From assembly GCA_037039925.1 (NCBI GenBank), contig JAXRKP010001069.1:88026-152025 (forward strand): a DNA stretch of 64,000 nt. The letters are read 5' to 3'. Within the stretch, counting starts at the first letter, position 1. The number at the start of each line of letters is the position of its first letter. The position numbers and the translations under genes are program-made. Below the pieces are notes generated by a model, which saw only the letters and a program-made list of their open reading frames with translations, made no database searches and was not told the DNA's origin. Shown here in pieces: positions 1 to 12,400 of the stretch. This stretch comes from Doris montereyensis (lineage: Eukaryota; Mollusca; Gastropoda; Nudibranchia; Dorididae).

Positions 1-1590
<1,590 letters not shown>

Positions 1591-2171
1591 TGAAAATTAG
1601 TATCAATTCCTGTGATGACGTTTCACACATGTTGTATTCAAGCTTTTGTGTTCATTATTTTACTACGATTGCGCTGTGATTAGAATGAAAAGAAATGGTT
1701 TGTGTTTGGTTACCCACCCGTGGTTAGCTTTGCGATCGCAATTAATAGCAGGTAAAATGCAGCAGTTTAATCTTCTATTTAAACTTTTTGATACAGTGAA
1801 AACATCATTTTAAGATGAACACATTCACTTCAGTCCTCACCTAAAACTAAGGATGGCGAAAACTGCCGAATTGATTAATTAATTGTAGTCGATTGTCATT
1901 CACACGTGTGGGAAAAGAAAATATTCTTTCACTTCAATAGCAAACGAACCGAAGAGAAAAACATGTTTGTAAGTATTGCCGTTACAAGCAGTTAGCTAAC
2001 ACTAAATTGGAAACATAGCAGATAAAGATGTGCACTATGGGACTTTTACGCAATGGAATGAACTGTGTGGCCGTTAGCCAACATCTATATTATATAATGT
2101 TTTATAATTCTGTGTTGGTCGGGGTTTGTCTAAAGGCTTTGTTGTCAGGCTTAACTTAGAGTAACACTAGT
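1591..2171. other. Unique spacer, no gene seen
   Basis: Non-repetitive, AT-rich sequence between the 26-bp and 12-bp arrays. All frames are broken by stops and I recognise no domain, RNA gene or mobile element. The compact CG-containing stretch near 1850-1920 is ordinary. Confidence 0.6.
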
Positions 2172-2527
2172 TTGCATGTATGCTGTCATGTATGCTGTCA
2201 TGTATGCTGTCATGTATGCTGTCATGTATGCTGTCATGTATGCTGTCACGTATGCTGTCATGTATGAAACTCATGTATTATGTCATGTATGTTGTGATGT
2301 ATGATGTGATGTATGCTGTCATGTATGCTGTCATGTATGCTGTCATGTATGCTGTCATGTATGCTGTCATGTGTGCTGTTATGTATACTGTCATGTATGC
2401 TGTCATGTATGCTGTCATGTATGCTGTCATGTAGGCTGTCATGTATGCTGTCATGTATGCTGTCATGTATGCTGTGATGTATGCTGTCATGTATGCTGTC
2501 ATGCATGCTGTCATGTATGCTGTCATG
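2172..2527 (+). repeat. 12-bp minisatellite
   Basis: About 29 units of CATGTATGCTGT. A divergent patch at 2266-2310 carries TGTTGTGATG and ATGATGTGATG variants. Because 12 is divisible by three and the unit has no stop, frames stay open on both strands (for example repeats of M-L-S-C), so gene callers will report short false proteins. Much of the unit alternates pyrimidine and purine. Confidence 0.95.
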
Positions 2528-3319
2528 AAGATATAAAAAGAGGCATTAAAGGAAATAGGTTAACTTTCACGGAAGGAAAGCCTGGAAAAAAATATAGTTT
2601 TGGGCATCTAAACCATAATACACCGGATGGTAGAATGGGAGCTGATAAAGAAAAAGAGAAAGAAAGGCTGTAATGATTTCAATATGTTTTTCATTTTGAG
2701 GACTTTTTTTTTTATTTAGAAGTGACGTTTAGTTATTGAATATTGCCTGGTTTTTCCTTTTGAGTAGAACTTTCATTCACCAAAGCCGCCATTGAGAAAA
2801 GATTTTATACCTTTTTTTTTATAATGTGGAATATTAGGTTTTATACGCCTACCTGTGTAACCTCAATATCAAATTCTGACTCGATCTAATAATCGTACTT
2901 TGTATCACTTGGGGTGTAATAGGCTTATAATAATATAGAGCCCAAAATGGGATGTCTTTTTACCACCCGAAATTGGATGTCAGCATTACGTCAAAAAGAT
3001 GCTCTGAAGCCGATGTCACATTGCATCCTTGCCACGAATAGCACTCGGCCATACCAATTGGAGGCATCCCCTTAATAGAAAGACTAATCAACGCTTAACA
3101 CGATTTTCCACGTGACAACTGACTACTGTTCTTCATGCACCAATCAACGAATAGATTGTGTTTTGTCATGCGTGAAAGGGAAGTCAGTAGTGATAGACAT
3201 CTTTTCGAAATTTAAATGCTCGTTTTAACGAAATCAGTTGAGAAACTCCTACAGATAATCACAGCAAAGCGATGTCTGGGTGTATTGGACGATGGTCGTT
3301 GAAAACGTAATACTTAACT
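2528..3319. other. Unique spacer, no gene seen
   Basis: Single-copy-looking sequence with T runs near 2704 and 2812. An open frame continues out of the 12-bp array to a stop at 2673, adding about 48 residues that end in a lysine/glutamate-rich tail. I recognise no family and there is no independent start, so it is not called a gene. The stretch 2941-3200 has normal base composition and no repeats. Confidence 0.5.
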
Positions 3320-3341
3320 GGGGGGGGGGGTGGTGGGGGGG
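3320..3341 (+). other. G-run, potential G-quadruplex
   Basis: Eleven consecutive G, then T, GG, T and seven more G. Four or more G-triplets are available, so a quadruplex is sterically possible on the plus strand. Its length is also typical of a slippage-prone tract. Confidence 0.6.
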
Positions 3342-3539
3342 TTCGGTGTCTGGTTATACACAACTCATGACACGAGGTCGATACCAAGTACTGGATAGAG
3401 TTATCTTTTTTTCTTTGACTTCTTTCCTTGTCTTTTTTCTTTCTTTCTTTAAAAACAAAAATGTTCTGGCTTTCCTGTCAACCCAGGAATGCAATATACT
3501 TGAACTGTTTTGAATTGTATTGTCAGCATTCACATGCAA
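3342..3539. other. Unique spacer with pyrimidine patch
   Basis: Short unique stretch with a CTTT-rich pyrimidine patch at about 3405-3455. No gene or RNA recognised. Confidence 0.5.
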
Positions 3540-3690
3540 GGTGACCTCAAGGTTTTTGGTAAGATTGTTTTTAATATGTCTCGGACTGTCCAGTAAAAGA
3601 AACTAAAATGATTTTTAACATGCACAGTATGTTAGGATCTGCAGGGCACCTTCTTCTCTAACATACCAAGTATACTACTAGACCAGGAAG
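3540..3690 (-). mobile_element. SINE copy D, 3' part
   Basis: Read on the minus strand this is the 3' half of a SINE. It matches the copy at 7216-7512: plus-strand GGTGACCTCAAGGTTTTTGG here against GGTGATCTCCAGGGTTTTGG there, then GTCTCGGACTGTCCAGTAAA against GTCTCGACTGCCCTGTAAAT, then TTTTTAACATGCACA against TCTTTAACGTGCACA. The matching 5' part lies at 5466-5568, beyond the 47-bp array, so one element appears to be split by that array. Confidence 0.7.
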
Positions 3691-5465
3691 TTGAGTTTTA
3701 TACAAGGTATACCAATTCACCTTATTAGACCGGGAAGTCGGGTTTTATACAAGGTATACCAATTCACCTTATTAGACCGGGAAGTCGGGTTTTATACAAG
3801 GTATACCAATTCACCTTACTAGACCGGGAAGTCGGGTTTTATACAAGGTATACCAATTCACTTTACTAGACCGGGAAGTCGGGTTTTCTACAAGGTATAC
3901 CAATTGCTTTACTAGACCAGCAAGTTGGGTTTATACAAGGTATACCAATTCACCTTACTAGATCTGGAAGTCGGGTTTTATACAAGGTATACCAATTCAC
4001 CTTACTAGACTGGGAAGTCGGGTTTTATACAAGGTATACCAATTCACCTTACTAGACCGGGAAGTCGGGTTTTATACAAGGTATACCAATTCACTTTACT
4101 AGACCAGGAAGTCGGGTTTATACAAGGTATACCAATTCACTTTACTAGACCGGGAAGTCGGGTTTTATACAAGGTATACCAATTCAGCTTACTTACCTAG
4201 ACCGGGAAGTCGGGTTTTATACAAGGTATACCAATTCAGCTTACTAGACCGGGAAGTTGGGTTTTATACCATGTACACCAATTCACCTTACTAGATCTGG
4301 AAGTCGGGTTTTATATCAGGTATACCAATTCAGCTTACTAGACCGGGAAGTTGGGTTTTATACCATGTATACCAATTCACCTTACTAGATCTGGAAATCG
4401 GGTTTTATGCCAGGTATACCAATTCACTTAATTAGATCGGGAAGTCGGGTTTTATACCAGGTATACAAATTCACCTTACTAGACCAGGAAGTTGGGGTTT
4501 TATACAAGGTATACCAATTCACCTTACTAGACCAGGAAGTCGGGTTTTATACCAGGTATACCAATTCACCTTATAGACCGGGAAGTCGGGTTTATACAAG
4601 GTATACCAATTCACCTTACTAGACCAGGAAGTCGGGTTTTATACCAGGTATACCAATTCACCTTACTAGACCGGGAAGTCGGGTTTTATACAAGGTATGC
4701 CAATTCACCTTACTTCTGGAAGTCGGGTTTTATACCAGGTATACCAATTCACCTTACTAGACCGGGAAGTTGGGTTTTATACCATGTATACCAATTCACT
4801 TTACTAGACCAGCAAGTTGGGTTTATACAAGGTATACCAATTCACCTTACTAGATCTGGAAATCGGGTTTTGTACCAGGTATACCAATTCACCTCATTAG
4901 ATCGGAAGTTGGGTCATGTATACCAATTTTTATACCCAAGGTATACCAATTTCACCTTACTAGACCAGGAAGTTGGGGTTTATACCAGGTATACCAATTC
5001 ACCTTACTAGACCAGGAAGTCGGGTTTTATACCAGGTATACCAATTCACCTTACTAGGACCAGGAAGTTGGGTTTATACCAAGGTATACCAATTCACCTT
5101 ACTAGACCAGGAAGTCGAGTTTTGTACCAGGTATACCAATTCACCTTACTAGACCAGGAAGTCAGGTTTTATACCAGGTGTACCAATTCACAACACTAGA
5201 CCAGGAAGTCGGGTTTTATACCAGGTGTACCAATTCACCTTACTAGACCAGGAAGTCGGGTTTTATACCAGGTGTACCAATTAACCTTACTAGACCAGGA
5301 AGTCGGGTTTTATACCAGGTGTACCAATTAACCTTTACTAGACCAGGAAGTCGGGTTTTATACCAGGTATAGACCAAGTCGGGTTTTTACCACCTTACTA
5401 GACCGGGAAGTTGGGTTTTATACCAGGTATACCAATTAACCTTACTAGACCAGGAAGTCGAGTTT
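3690..5465 (+). repeat. 47-bp minisatellite inside SINE D
   Basis: The unit contains ACTAGACCGGGAAGTCGGGT and ATACAAGGTATACCAATTCA. Repeated ATTAGACCGG at 3724 and 3771 gives a 47-bp period and about 38 units. Variation grows to the right: ACAAGG gives way to ACCAGG, and GACCGGG to GACCAGG. The last unit runs straight into SINE sequence (GTTTCACTCGAAAAAACTCA), and the first unit emerges from SINE sequence near 3690. The unit resembles the SINE body segment around 7361-7380 (TATCTGGACCAGAAGGGG), its likely source. Confidence 0.9.
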
Positions 5466-5568
5466 CACTCGAAAAAACTCACGACAAATTTGAAATCTGT
5501 CGGCTATGAGCCCACGATTTTCTTTGTTTCTAAGGCCGACACCTTAGCTTTGCACCACAGAACGCTCG
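5466..5568 (-). mobile_element. SINE copy D, 5' tRNA-like head
   Basis: Minus-strand tRNA-like head. Plus-strand TCGAAAAAACTCACGACAAA aligns with TCGAAAAACAATCGAGAAAT of the copy at 7216-7512, and GAGCCCACGATTTTCTTTG aligns with GAACCCACGATCTTTTGAT. The A and B boxes are present but decayed. The head continues the body that resumes at 3690 on the far side of the 47-bp array. Confidence 0.7.
5502..5557 (-). promoter_or_regulatory. Decayed Pol III A and B boxes, SINE D
   Basis: On the minus strand TGGTGCAAAGC (5557-5547) matches 9 of 11 positions of the A box TRGYNNAGNGG, and GGCTCATAGCC (5512-5502) matches 9 of 11 of the B box GGTTCRANNCC. The start-to-start distance is 45 bp, as in tRNA genes and exactly as in SINE A. 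The mutations suggest an inactive promoter. Confidence 0.5.
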
Positions 5569-5603
5569 CCCCCCCCCCCCCCCACCCACCCCACCCCTTC
5601 CCG
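5569..5603. other. C-tract between two SINEs
   Basis: Fifteen C in a row from 5569, then C-triplets and quartets separated by single A. The minus strand could form a G-quadruplex. It lies exactly between the head of SINE D and the tail of SINE B, so it may be an expanded SINE tail or slippage product. Confidence 0.6.
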
Positions 5604-5855
5604 TAAGCAGCCAAGGGATCTTTAATGTGGACATAGTGATGTGATCGTCACACGGAACTTTCTTCTTTCATCGTCCGTTTGCGCGATGGGATTAGGTGTC
5701 GATCCACCTACCTTGACCGGTGGGGGAGGGGAGGGGGGGGAGCTTTTCCTAAAAAAAAACGTCGAGAACAAATAAATGTCAACAGTTGGCGGGGCTCGAA
5801 CTTTTTCGTTGAAAGGCTGACACCTTGCCTCTGGACTACCCAGTCCCCTCCTGCA
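5604..5855 (-). mobile_element. tRNA-derived SINE, copy B
   Basis: Shares with the copy at 7216-7512 the blocks AGCCAAGG then ATCTTTAA (5612 onward), GATGGGATT then GGTGTCGA (5685-5705), a purine-rich centre, the TCGAGAA block, and a head with CTTGCCTCTG and ACTACC. Orientation is minus. Its centre holds G-rich tracts (5720-5741) that differ from copy A. No open frame here is meaningful; SINEs do not encode protein and depend on LINE machinery (family knowledge). Confidence 0.75.
5792..5838 (-). promoter_or_regulatory. Pol III A and B boxes, SINE B
   Basis: TAGTCCAGAGG (5838-5828, minus) matches the A box TRGYNNAGNGG at every position. AGTTCGAGCCC (5802-5792) matches the B box GGTTCGANNCC at 10 of 11. 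The start-to-start distance is 36 bp, about 9 bp shorter than in copies A and D, so the region between the boxes carries a deletion. Confidence 0.7.
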
Positions 5856-6212
5856 CACGAAGAGTTTAAAATTGGTTTGAAGCACAGTGATAATACTTGT
5901 AAACGCTCTACAATTTATCATATTTCATCATTTAGGTTTGTAATGAATTCCACATTATAATAATATAATTTTTTGTTTGTTTTAGGTTTGAATATCGGAG
6001 TGCCGTGGACAAATAATAATGCTTGAGCATCGTCCCTTATGCTTCCTTTCGTCCAGGTTTAAAACATGATATGATCAGTGAACATTTTGTTCAGCTGGAG
6101 TTCGCACGTTTTGATACCGACAAGATCAATTTCAACACGTGTAAAGGACTAGCGAGCTGTCAATATCGGGGAACTAAATTTATCACCAAAATTAAATTCG
6201 TTTAAACAGATT
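5856..6212. other. Unique spacer, no gene seen
   Basis: AT-rich single-copy-looking sequence. A 60-codon frame at 6023-6205 has no recognisable domain. A TTTTTTGTTTGTTTTAG tract ending at 5985 looks like a splice acceptor, but all three frames after it close within about 40 bp, so no exon is called. Confidence 0.5.
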
Positions 6213-7215
6213 GTGACAATGAGCCTTGTGTGTTGGTAAAACTAATTATAAGGGAGGTGATCTCCGGGGTTTGTGTGTTGGTAAAACTAAATTATCTAGG
6301 GTTTGTGTTGGTAAAAGGTGATCTCCAGGGTTTGTGTGTTGGTAAAACTAATTATAAGGGAAGGTGATCTCCAGGGTTTGTGTGTTGGTAAAACTAATTA
6401 TAAGGAAGGTGATCTCCAGGGGTTTGTGTGTTGGTAAAACTAATTATAAGGGAAGGTGATCTCCAGGGGTTTGTGTGTTGGTAAAACTAATTATAAGGGA
6501 AGTGATCTCCAGGGTTTGTGTGTTGGTAAAACTAATTATAAGGGAAGGTGATCTCCAGGGTTTGTGTGTTGGTAAAACTAATTATAAGGGAAGGGAAGGT
6601 GATCTCCAGGGGTTTGTGTGTTGGTAAAACTAATTATAAGGGAAGGTGATCTCCAGGGTTTGTGTGTTGGTAAAAAACAGGGTTTGGTGTTGGTAAAACT
6701 AATTATAAGGGAAGGTGATCTCCAGGGTTTGTGTGTTGGTAAAACTAATTATAAGGAAAGTGATCTCCAGGGTTTGTGTGTTGGTAAGACTAATTATAAG
6801 GGAAGGTGATCTCCAGGGTTTGTGTGTTGGTAAAACTAATTATAAGGGGAAAGTGATCTCCAGGGTTTGTGTGTTGGTAAAACTAATTATAAGGGAAGGT
6901 GATCTCCAGGGTTTGTGTGTTGGTAAGACTTATAAGGGAAGGTGATCTCCAGGGTTTATAAGGGGTGATCTCCAGGGTTTGTTTGTTGGTTCTAATTATA
7001 AGGGAAGGTGATCTCCAGGGTTTGTGTGTTGGTAAGACTAATTATAAGGGAAGGTGATCTCCAGGGGTTTGTGTGTTGGTAAAACTAATCATAAGGGAAG
7101 GTGATCTCCAGGGTTTGTGTGTTGGCTAATTATAGGGAAACTAATTATAAGGGAAGGTGATCTCCAGGGTTTGTGTGTTGGTAAAACTAATCATAAGGGA
7201 AGGTGATCTCCAGGG
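6213..7215 (+). repeat. 46-bp minisatellite, SINE-tail derived
   Basis: The unit contains GGTGATCTCCAGGGTTTGTG and TTGGTAAAACTAATTATAAG, 46-47 bp, about 21 units with some truncated. The right end passes without a break into the 3' end of SINE A (AGGGTTTTGGTAGGACTTTC). The same tail is present as a single unit in SINE D at 3542-3575. This shows that the array grew from the SINE 3' tail. Confidence 0.92.
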
Positions 7216-7512
7216 TTTTGGTAGGACTTTCTATTGTGTCTCGACTGCCCTGTAAATAAACAGCCAAGGAATCTTTAACGTGCACATAATTGTTATAATC
7301 AACACATGGCATCTCCTTTTGATCGGCTATCTCAGATGGGATTTTGGTGTCGACCCAGCTATCTGGACCAGAAGGGGCGGACGAGGAAGGAGGTAGTTCC
7401 TCGAAAAACAATCGAGAAATTATTGTCCACCGTTCGGGGGGGCGGCTTGAACCCACGATCTTTTGATTGAGGGGCCGAGACTCCTTGCCTCTGTACTACC
7501 GAAATCCCCAAT
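7216..7512 (-). mobile_element. tRNA-derived SINE, copy A (best preserved)
   Basis: On the minus strand, 5' to 3': a tRNA-like head of about 70 bp (7512-7441) with A and B boxes, a G-rich linker, a body with the TCGATTG block, then TGTGCACGTTAAAG near 7275 and a tail GAGACACAATAG that runs into the 46-bp array. Length is about 300 bp before the tail repeats. The head can be written as a partial tRNA with a normal box spacing. The family is unnamed by me; I cannot search repeat databases. Confidence 0.78.
7443..7498 (-). promoter_or_regulatory. Pol III A and B boxes, SINE A
   Basis: TAGTACAGAGG (7498-7488, minus) fits the A box TRGYNNAGNGG at every position. GGTTCAAGCCG (7453-7443) fits the B box GGTTCRANNCC at 10 of 11. 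The 45-bp start-to-start spacing is that of a tRNA gene. This is the strongest Pol III promoter in the window. Confidence 0.78.
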
Positions 7513-8165
7513 TGGAAGGGGTGTAGGAGGTAAAACAGGTGGGTGGTTTTCGAACGCTTGACATTTTGTGGATTTTTCCATGGATGTGGTATCAAAATGT
7601 ATTTCTGAAAGGACCAGGCAACCCATTCAACCCTGCACTTGTACCATAATGGTATGGTATCTATCGTATTTATGGTGTTAGATCATTTGCTATAATCAGG
7701 TAACATAATTGTTATCATTGCACCAATGTGTTTATTCACAGTAATGGCTGACAGTGGCAATGACATGGGAACATGATTTAAGACAGAGCAACTATGATGT
7801 ATGAAATTCGACTTTAACGATGGAAGGAATTTAATTTCTCCTTGTTGTGTTTCATCGTGTACGAACATGTAATTCTATATGATGATGAATATTATGATGA
7901 CATAAAATAATAATGAAGCCCTGCAGGAACAATGAGGAAAGGAATACAAAGGAATACAGAGGAATAGAAACACACTTGGAGCACTAGGAGAGACGAACCC
8001 TCGTTCTCCGCGTCGGAACCCATGCCTCGCCATAAAAAAGAGACTGTGGAAGCAACCAAACTTTCTGAGCTCCTTTAGACGTCTGTCATTCTATGCGTTG
8101 ATTTCATTGCCGCCTGTTACGTAGTAAACGACTAAAAGAGTCAAGATGGCGAACTGCAGCGTTTG
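7513..8165. other. Unique spacer with weak tRNA-like patch
   Basis: Single-copy-looking sequence. At 7989-8032 on the minus strand TGGCGAGGCAT resembles an A box (9 of 11) and GGTTCG resembles a B-box start, but the spacing is only 33 bp, so at most a decayed tRNA or SINE fragment. Near 7920-7970 there is a short GGAATACA repetition. No gene recognised. Confidence 0.5.
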
Positions 8166-8930
8166 AAAAGTTCCTAAGGTAGCAAAGCCATGTTTGTTCC
8201 AAGGTAGCAAAGCCATGTCATTCCAAGGTAGCAAAGCCATGTCATTCCAAGATAGCAAAGCCATGTCATTCCAAGGTAGCAAAGCCATGTCATTCCAAGA
8301 TAGCAAAGCCATGTCATTCCAAGGTAGCAAAGCCATGTCATCCCAAGGTAGCAAAACCATGTCATTCCAAGGTAGCAAAGCCATGTCATTCCAAGGTAAC
8401 AAAGCCATGTCATTCCAAGGTAGCAAAGCCATGTTATTTCAAAGTAGCAAAGCCATGTTATTCCAAGGTAGCAAAGCCATGTCATTCCAAAGTAGCAAAG
8501 CCATGTCATTCCAAGGTAGAAAAGCCATGTCATTCCAAGACAGCAAAGCCATGTCATTCCAAGGTAACAAAGCCATGTCATTCCAAGGTAACAAAGCCAT
8601 GTCATTCCAATATAGCAAAGCCATGGCATTCCAATCTAGCAAAGCCATGTCATTCCAAGGTAACAAAGCCATGTCATTCCAAGGTAGCAAAGCCGTGTCA
8701 TTCCAAGATAGCAAAGCCATGTCATTCCAAGGTAGCAAAGCCATGTAATTCCAAGGTAGCAAAGCCATGTCATTCCAAGGTAACAAAGACATGTCATTCC
8801 AAGGTAGCAAAGCGATGTAATTCCAAGGTAGCAAAGCCATGTCATTCCAAGGTAACAAAGCCATGTCATTCCAAGGTAGCAAGCGATGTCATTCCAATGT
8901 AGCAAAGCCATGTCATTCCAAATTTAAAAT
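8166..8930 (+). repeat. 24-bp minisatellite
   Basis: About 31 units containing CCAAGGTAGCAAAGCCATGT plus CATT. The unit is a multiple of three without stops in several frames, giving an M-S-F-Q-G-S-K-A octapeptide on the plus strand and M-A-L-L-P-W-N-D on the minus strand. Unit-to-unit changes are mostly amino-acid changing (G to D, S to N), and TAA stops occur near 8747 and 8818, so coding is unlikely. Confidence 0.95.
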
Positions 8931-9130
8931 TCCTTCTCACCTCCGGAGGGGAGCATACAGTACACAAGCCTGTAATGCCGTTTGTGATGGGTATTCATGC
9001 ACACCTGAGTCAAGTGAGGAACGTAGCATAAAGTACCATTCCTAAGTGTACAACGTTGCAAAAATACCCACCCGTACCAGCCGTGGGGCTTGAACCAGTG
9101 TCGTGGTTGTCAGCTCACAACATTAGTAGA
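8931..9130 (-). other. Possible SINE/tRNA-like fragment
   Basis: Unique sequence with a perfect B-box match on the minus strand, GGTTCAAGCCC at 9096-9086. I find no A box at the expected distance and no clear alignment to SINE copies A, B or D, so this could be a different, truncated SINE or chance. Confidence 0.35.
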
Positions 9131-9258
9131 ATAGAAAAAGTTCAATAGAAATAGTTCAATAGAAATAGTCCAATAGAAATAGTTCAATAGAAGAAGTTCA
9201 ATAGAAGAAGTTCAATAGAAATGGTTCAATAGAAATAGTTCAATAGTAAATAGTTAGA
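9131..9258 (+). repeat. 14-bp minisatellite
   Basis: Eight to nine units of TTCAATAGAAATAG, with AAGAAG and AAATGG variants; the last unit has one extra base. Confidence 0.9.
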
Positions 9259-9426
9259 GAGAAGCACCGGAAGTTCAATAAAGGTAGCAGCACCTCACAG
9301 CTACCAGTGGCAGGACTTGGCTTAGAATCAGGCAAGTGGAAAGGGAAGGAATCGAAAAGAAAAGTGATAGTTAAAATAGTGAAAAGGGTGATGCACCAAC
9401 ACATGAAAAGGGACACGATTTAGATC
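9259..9426. other. Short unique spacer
   Basis: Purine-rich unique sequence leading into the 17-kb satellite. Nothing recognised. Confidence 0.5.
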
Positions 9427-12400
9427 ATCAGTACCAATGTTGAACCAAATCATTGTTCACCTTCAGTACCAATGTTGAACGAAATCATTGTTCACCATCA
9501 GTACCAATGATGAACCAAATCATTGTTCATCGTCGGTACAGATGTTCAACCAATCATTTTTCATCGTCAGTACCAATGTTGAACCAAATAATTGTTCATT
9601 GTCAGTACCAGTGTTGTACCAAATAATTGTTCATCGTTAGTAGCAGAGTTGAACCAAACCATTGTTCATCGTCAGTACCAATGTTGAACCAAATCATTGT
9701 TCGTCGTCAGTACCAATGTTCAACCAATCATTGTTCATCGTCAGTACCAATGTTGAACCAAATGTTTGTTCATCGTCTGTATAAATGTTGAAACAAATCA
9801 TTGTTCATCGTCAGTACCAATGTTGAACCAAATCATTTTTATCGTCAGTACCAATGTTTAACCAAATCATTGTTCATCGTCAGTACCAATGTTAAACCAA
9901 ATCATTTTTCATCGTCAGTACCAATGTTGAACCAAATCATTGTTCATCGTCAGTACCAATGTTGAACCAAATCATTTTTCATCGTCAGTACCAATGTTGA
10001 ACCAAATCATTTTTCATCGTCAGTACCAATGTTGAACCAAATCATTGTTCATCGTCAGTACCAATGTTGAACTAAATAATTGTTCATCGTTAGTAGCAGA
10101 TGTTGAACCAAATCATTGTTCATCGTCAGTACCAATGTTGAACCAAATCATTGTTCATCACCAGTACCAATGTTGAACCAAATCATTGTTCACCGTCAGT
10201 ATCAATGTTGAACCAAATCATTTTTCATTGTTAGTACCAATGTTGAACCAAATCATTTTTCATCGTTAGTACCAATGTTGAACCAAATCATTGTTCATCG
10301 TCAGTACCAATGTTGAAGCTAATCATTGTTCATCGTCAGTACCAATGTTGAATCAATCATTGCCCATCGTCAGTACGAATGTTGAATCAAATCATTTTTC
10401 ATCGTCAGTACCAATGTTGAACCAAATAATTTTTCATCGTCGGTACCAATGTTGAACCAAATCATTGTTCATCGACAGTACCAGTGTTGAACCAAATCAT
10501 TGTTCATCGTCAGTATCAATGTTGAGCCAAATAATTGTTCATCGTCAGTATTAATGTTGAGCCAAATAATTGTTTATCGTTAGTAGCAGAGTTGAGTCAA
10601 ATCATTGTTCAACGTCAGTACCAATGTTGAACCAAATTATTGCTCATTGTCAGCAGCAATGTTGAACCAAATCTATGTTCATCGTCAGTACCAGTGTTGA
10701 ACCAAATAATTCTTCATCGTTAGTATCAGAGTTGAACCAAATCATTGTGCATCGCTAGTACCAATGTTGAACCAAATCATTGTTCATCATCAATGCCAAT
10801 GTTGAACCAAATCATTGTTCATCGTCAGTACCAATGTTGAACCAAATCATTGTTCATCGTCGTACCAATGTTGAACCAAATCATTGTTCATCGTCAGTAC
10901 CAATGTTGAACCAAATAATTGTTCATCGTCAGTACCAATGTTGAACCAAATCATTGTTCATCGTCAGTATCAATGTTGAACCAAATCATTTTTCATCGTT
11001 AGCACCAATGTTCAACCAAATAATTGTTCATCGTTAGTAGCAGAGTGTTGAACCAAATCATTGATCATCGTCAGTACCAATGTTGAACCAAATCATTGTT
11101 CATCGTCAGTACCAATGTTGAACCAAATCATTTTCATCGTTAGTAGCAGAGTTGAATCAAATCATTGTACATCGCCAGTACCAATGTTGAACCAAATCTT
11201 TGTTTATCGTCAGTATCAATGTTGAACCAAATCATTTTTCATCGTCAGTAGCAATGTTGAACCAAATCATTGTTTATCGTCACTACCAATGTTGAATCAA
11301 ATCATTTTCATCGTCAGTACCAATGTTGACCCAAATCATTTTTCATCATCAGTACCAATGTTGAACCAAATCATTGTTCATTGACAGTACCAGTGTTGAA
11401 CCAAATCATTGTTCATCGTCAGTACCAATGTTGAACCAAATCATTGTTCATCGTCAATACCAATGTTGAACCAAATAATTTTTCATCGTCAGTAATAATG
11501 TTGAACCAAATCATTGTTCATCATCAGTACCAATGTTGAACCAAACCATTTTCTATCGTCATTACCAATGTTGAACCTAATCATTTTTCATCGTCAGTAC
11601 CAATGTTGAACCAAATCATTGTTCATCATCAGTACCAATGTTAAACCAAATAATTGTTCATCGTTAGTAGCAATGTTGAACCAAATAATTGTTCATCGTC
11701 AGTACCAATGTTGAACCAAATGATTGTTCATCGTCAGTACCAATGTTGAACCAAATCATTGTTCATCGTCAGTATCAATGTTGAACCAAATCATTTTTCA
11801 TCGTTAGTACCAATGTTGAACCAAATCATTGTTCATCGTTAGTAGCAAAGTTGAACCAAATTATTCTTCATTGTCATTACCAATGTTGAACCATATCATT
11901 ATTCATCGTCAGTACTACTGTTGAACCAAATAATTCTTCATCGTTAGTAGCAGAGTTGAACCAAATCATTGTACATCGCCAGTACCAATGTTGAATCAAA
12001 TCATTTTCATCGTTAGTACCAATGTTGAACCAAATCATTGTTCATCGTCAGTACCAGTGTTGAACCAAATAATTGTTCATCGTTAGTAGCAATGTTGAAC
12101 CAAATCATTGTTCATTCATCGTCAGTACCAATGTTGAACCAAATCATTGTTCATCGTCAGTACCAATGTTGAACCAAATCATTGTTCATCGTCAGTACCA
12201 ATGTTGAACCAAATCATTGTTCATCGTCAGTACCAATGTTGAACAAATCATTGTTCATCGTCAGTACCAATGTTGAACCAAATCATTGTTCATCGTCAGT
12301 ACCAATGTTGAACCAAATCATTGTTCATCGTCAGTACCAATGTTGAACCAAATCATTGTTCATCGTCAGTACCAATGTTGAACCAAATAATTGTTCATCG

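Noticed and set aside
2371..2673. Open frame leaving the 12-bp array with a 48-residue unique C-terminus
   Set aside because: Its start lies in the repeat, the unique part has no recognised domain, and no splice or promoter context supports it.
7443..7498. A functional tRNA gene at the SINE A head
   Set aside because: A and B boxes are good, but the stems and anticodon arm do not form a clean cloverleaf, and SINE body follows directly. Read as a SINE head.
8194..8748. 184-codon frame with octapeptide repeats in the 24-bp array
   Set aside because: Several frames on both strands are open at once, changes between units are mostly amino-acid changing, and in-frame TAA codons occur in the last third of the array.
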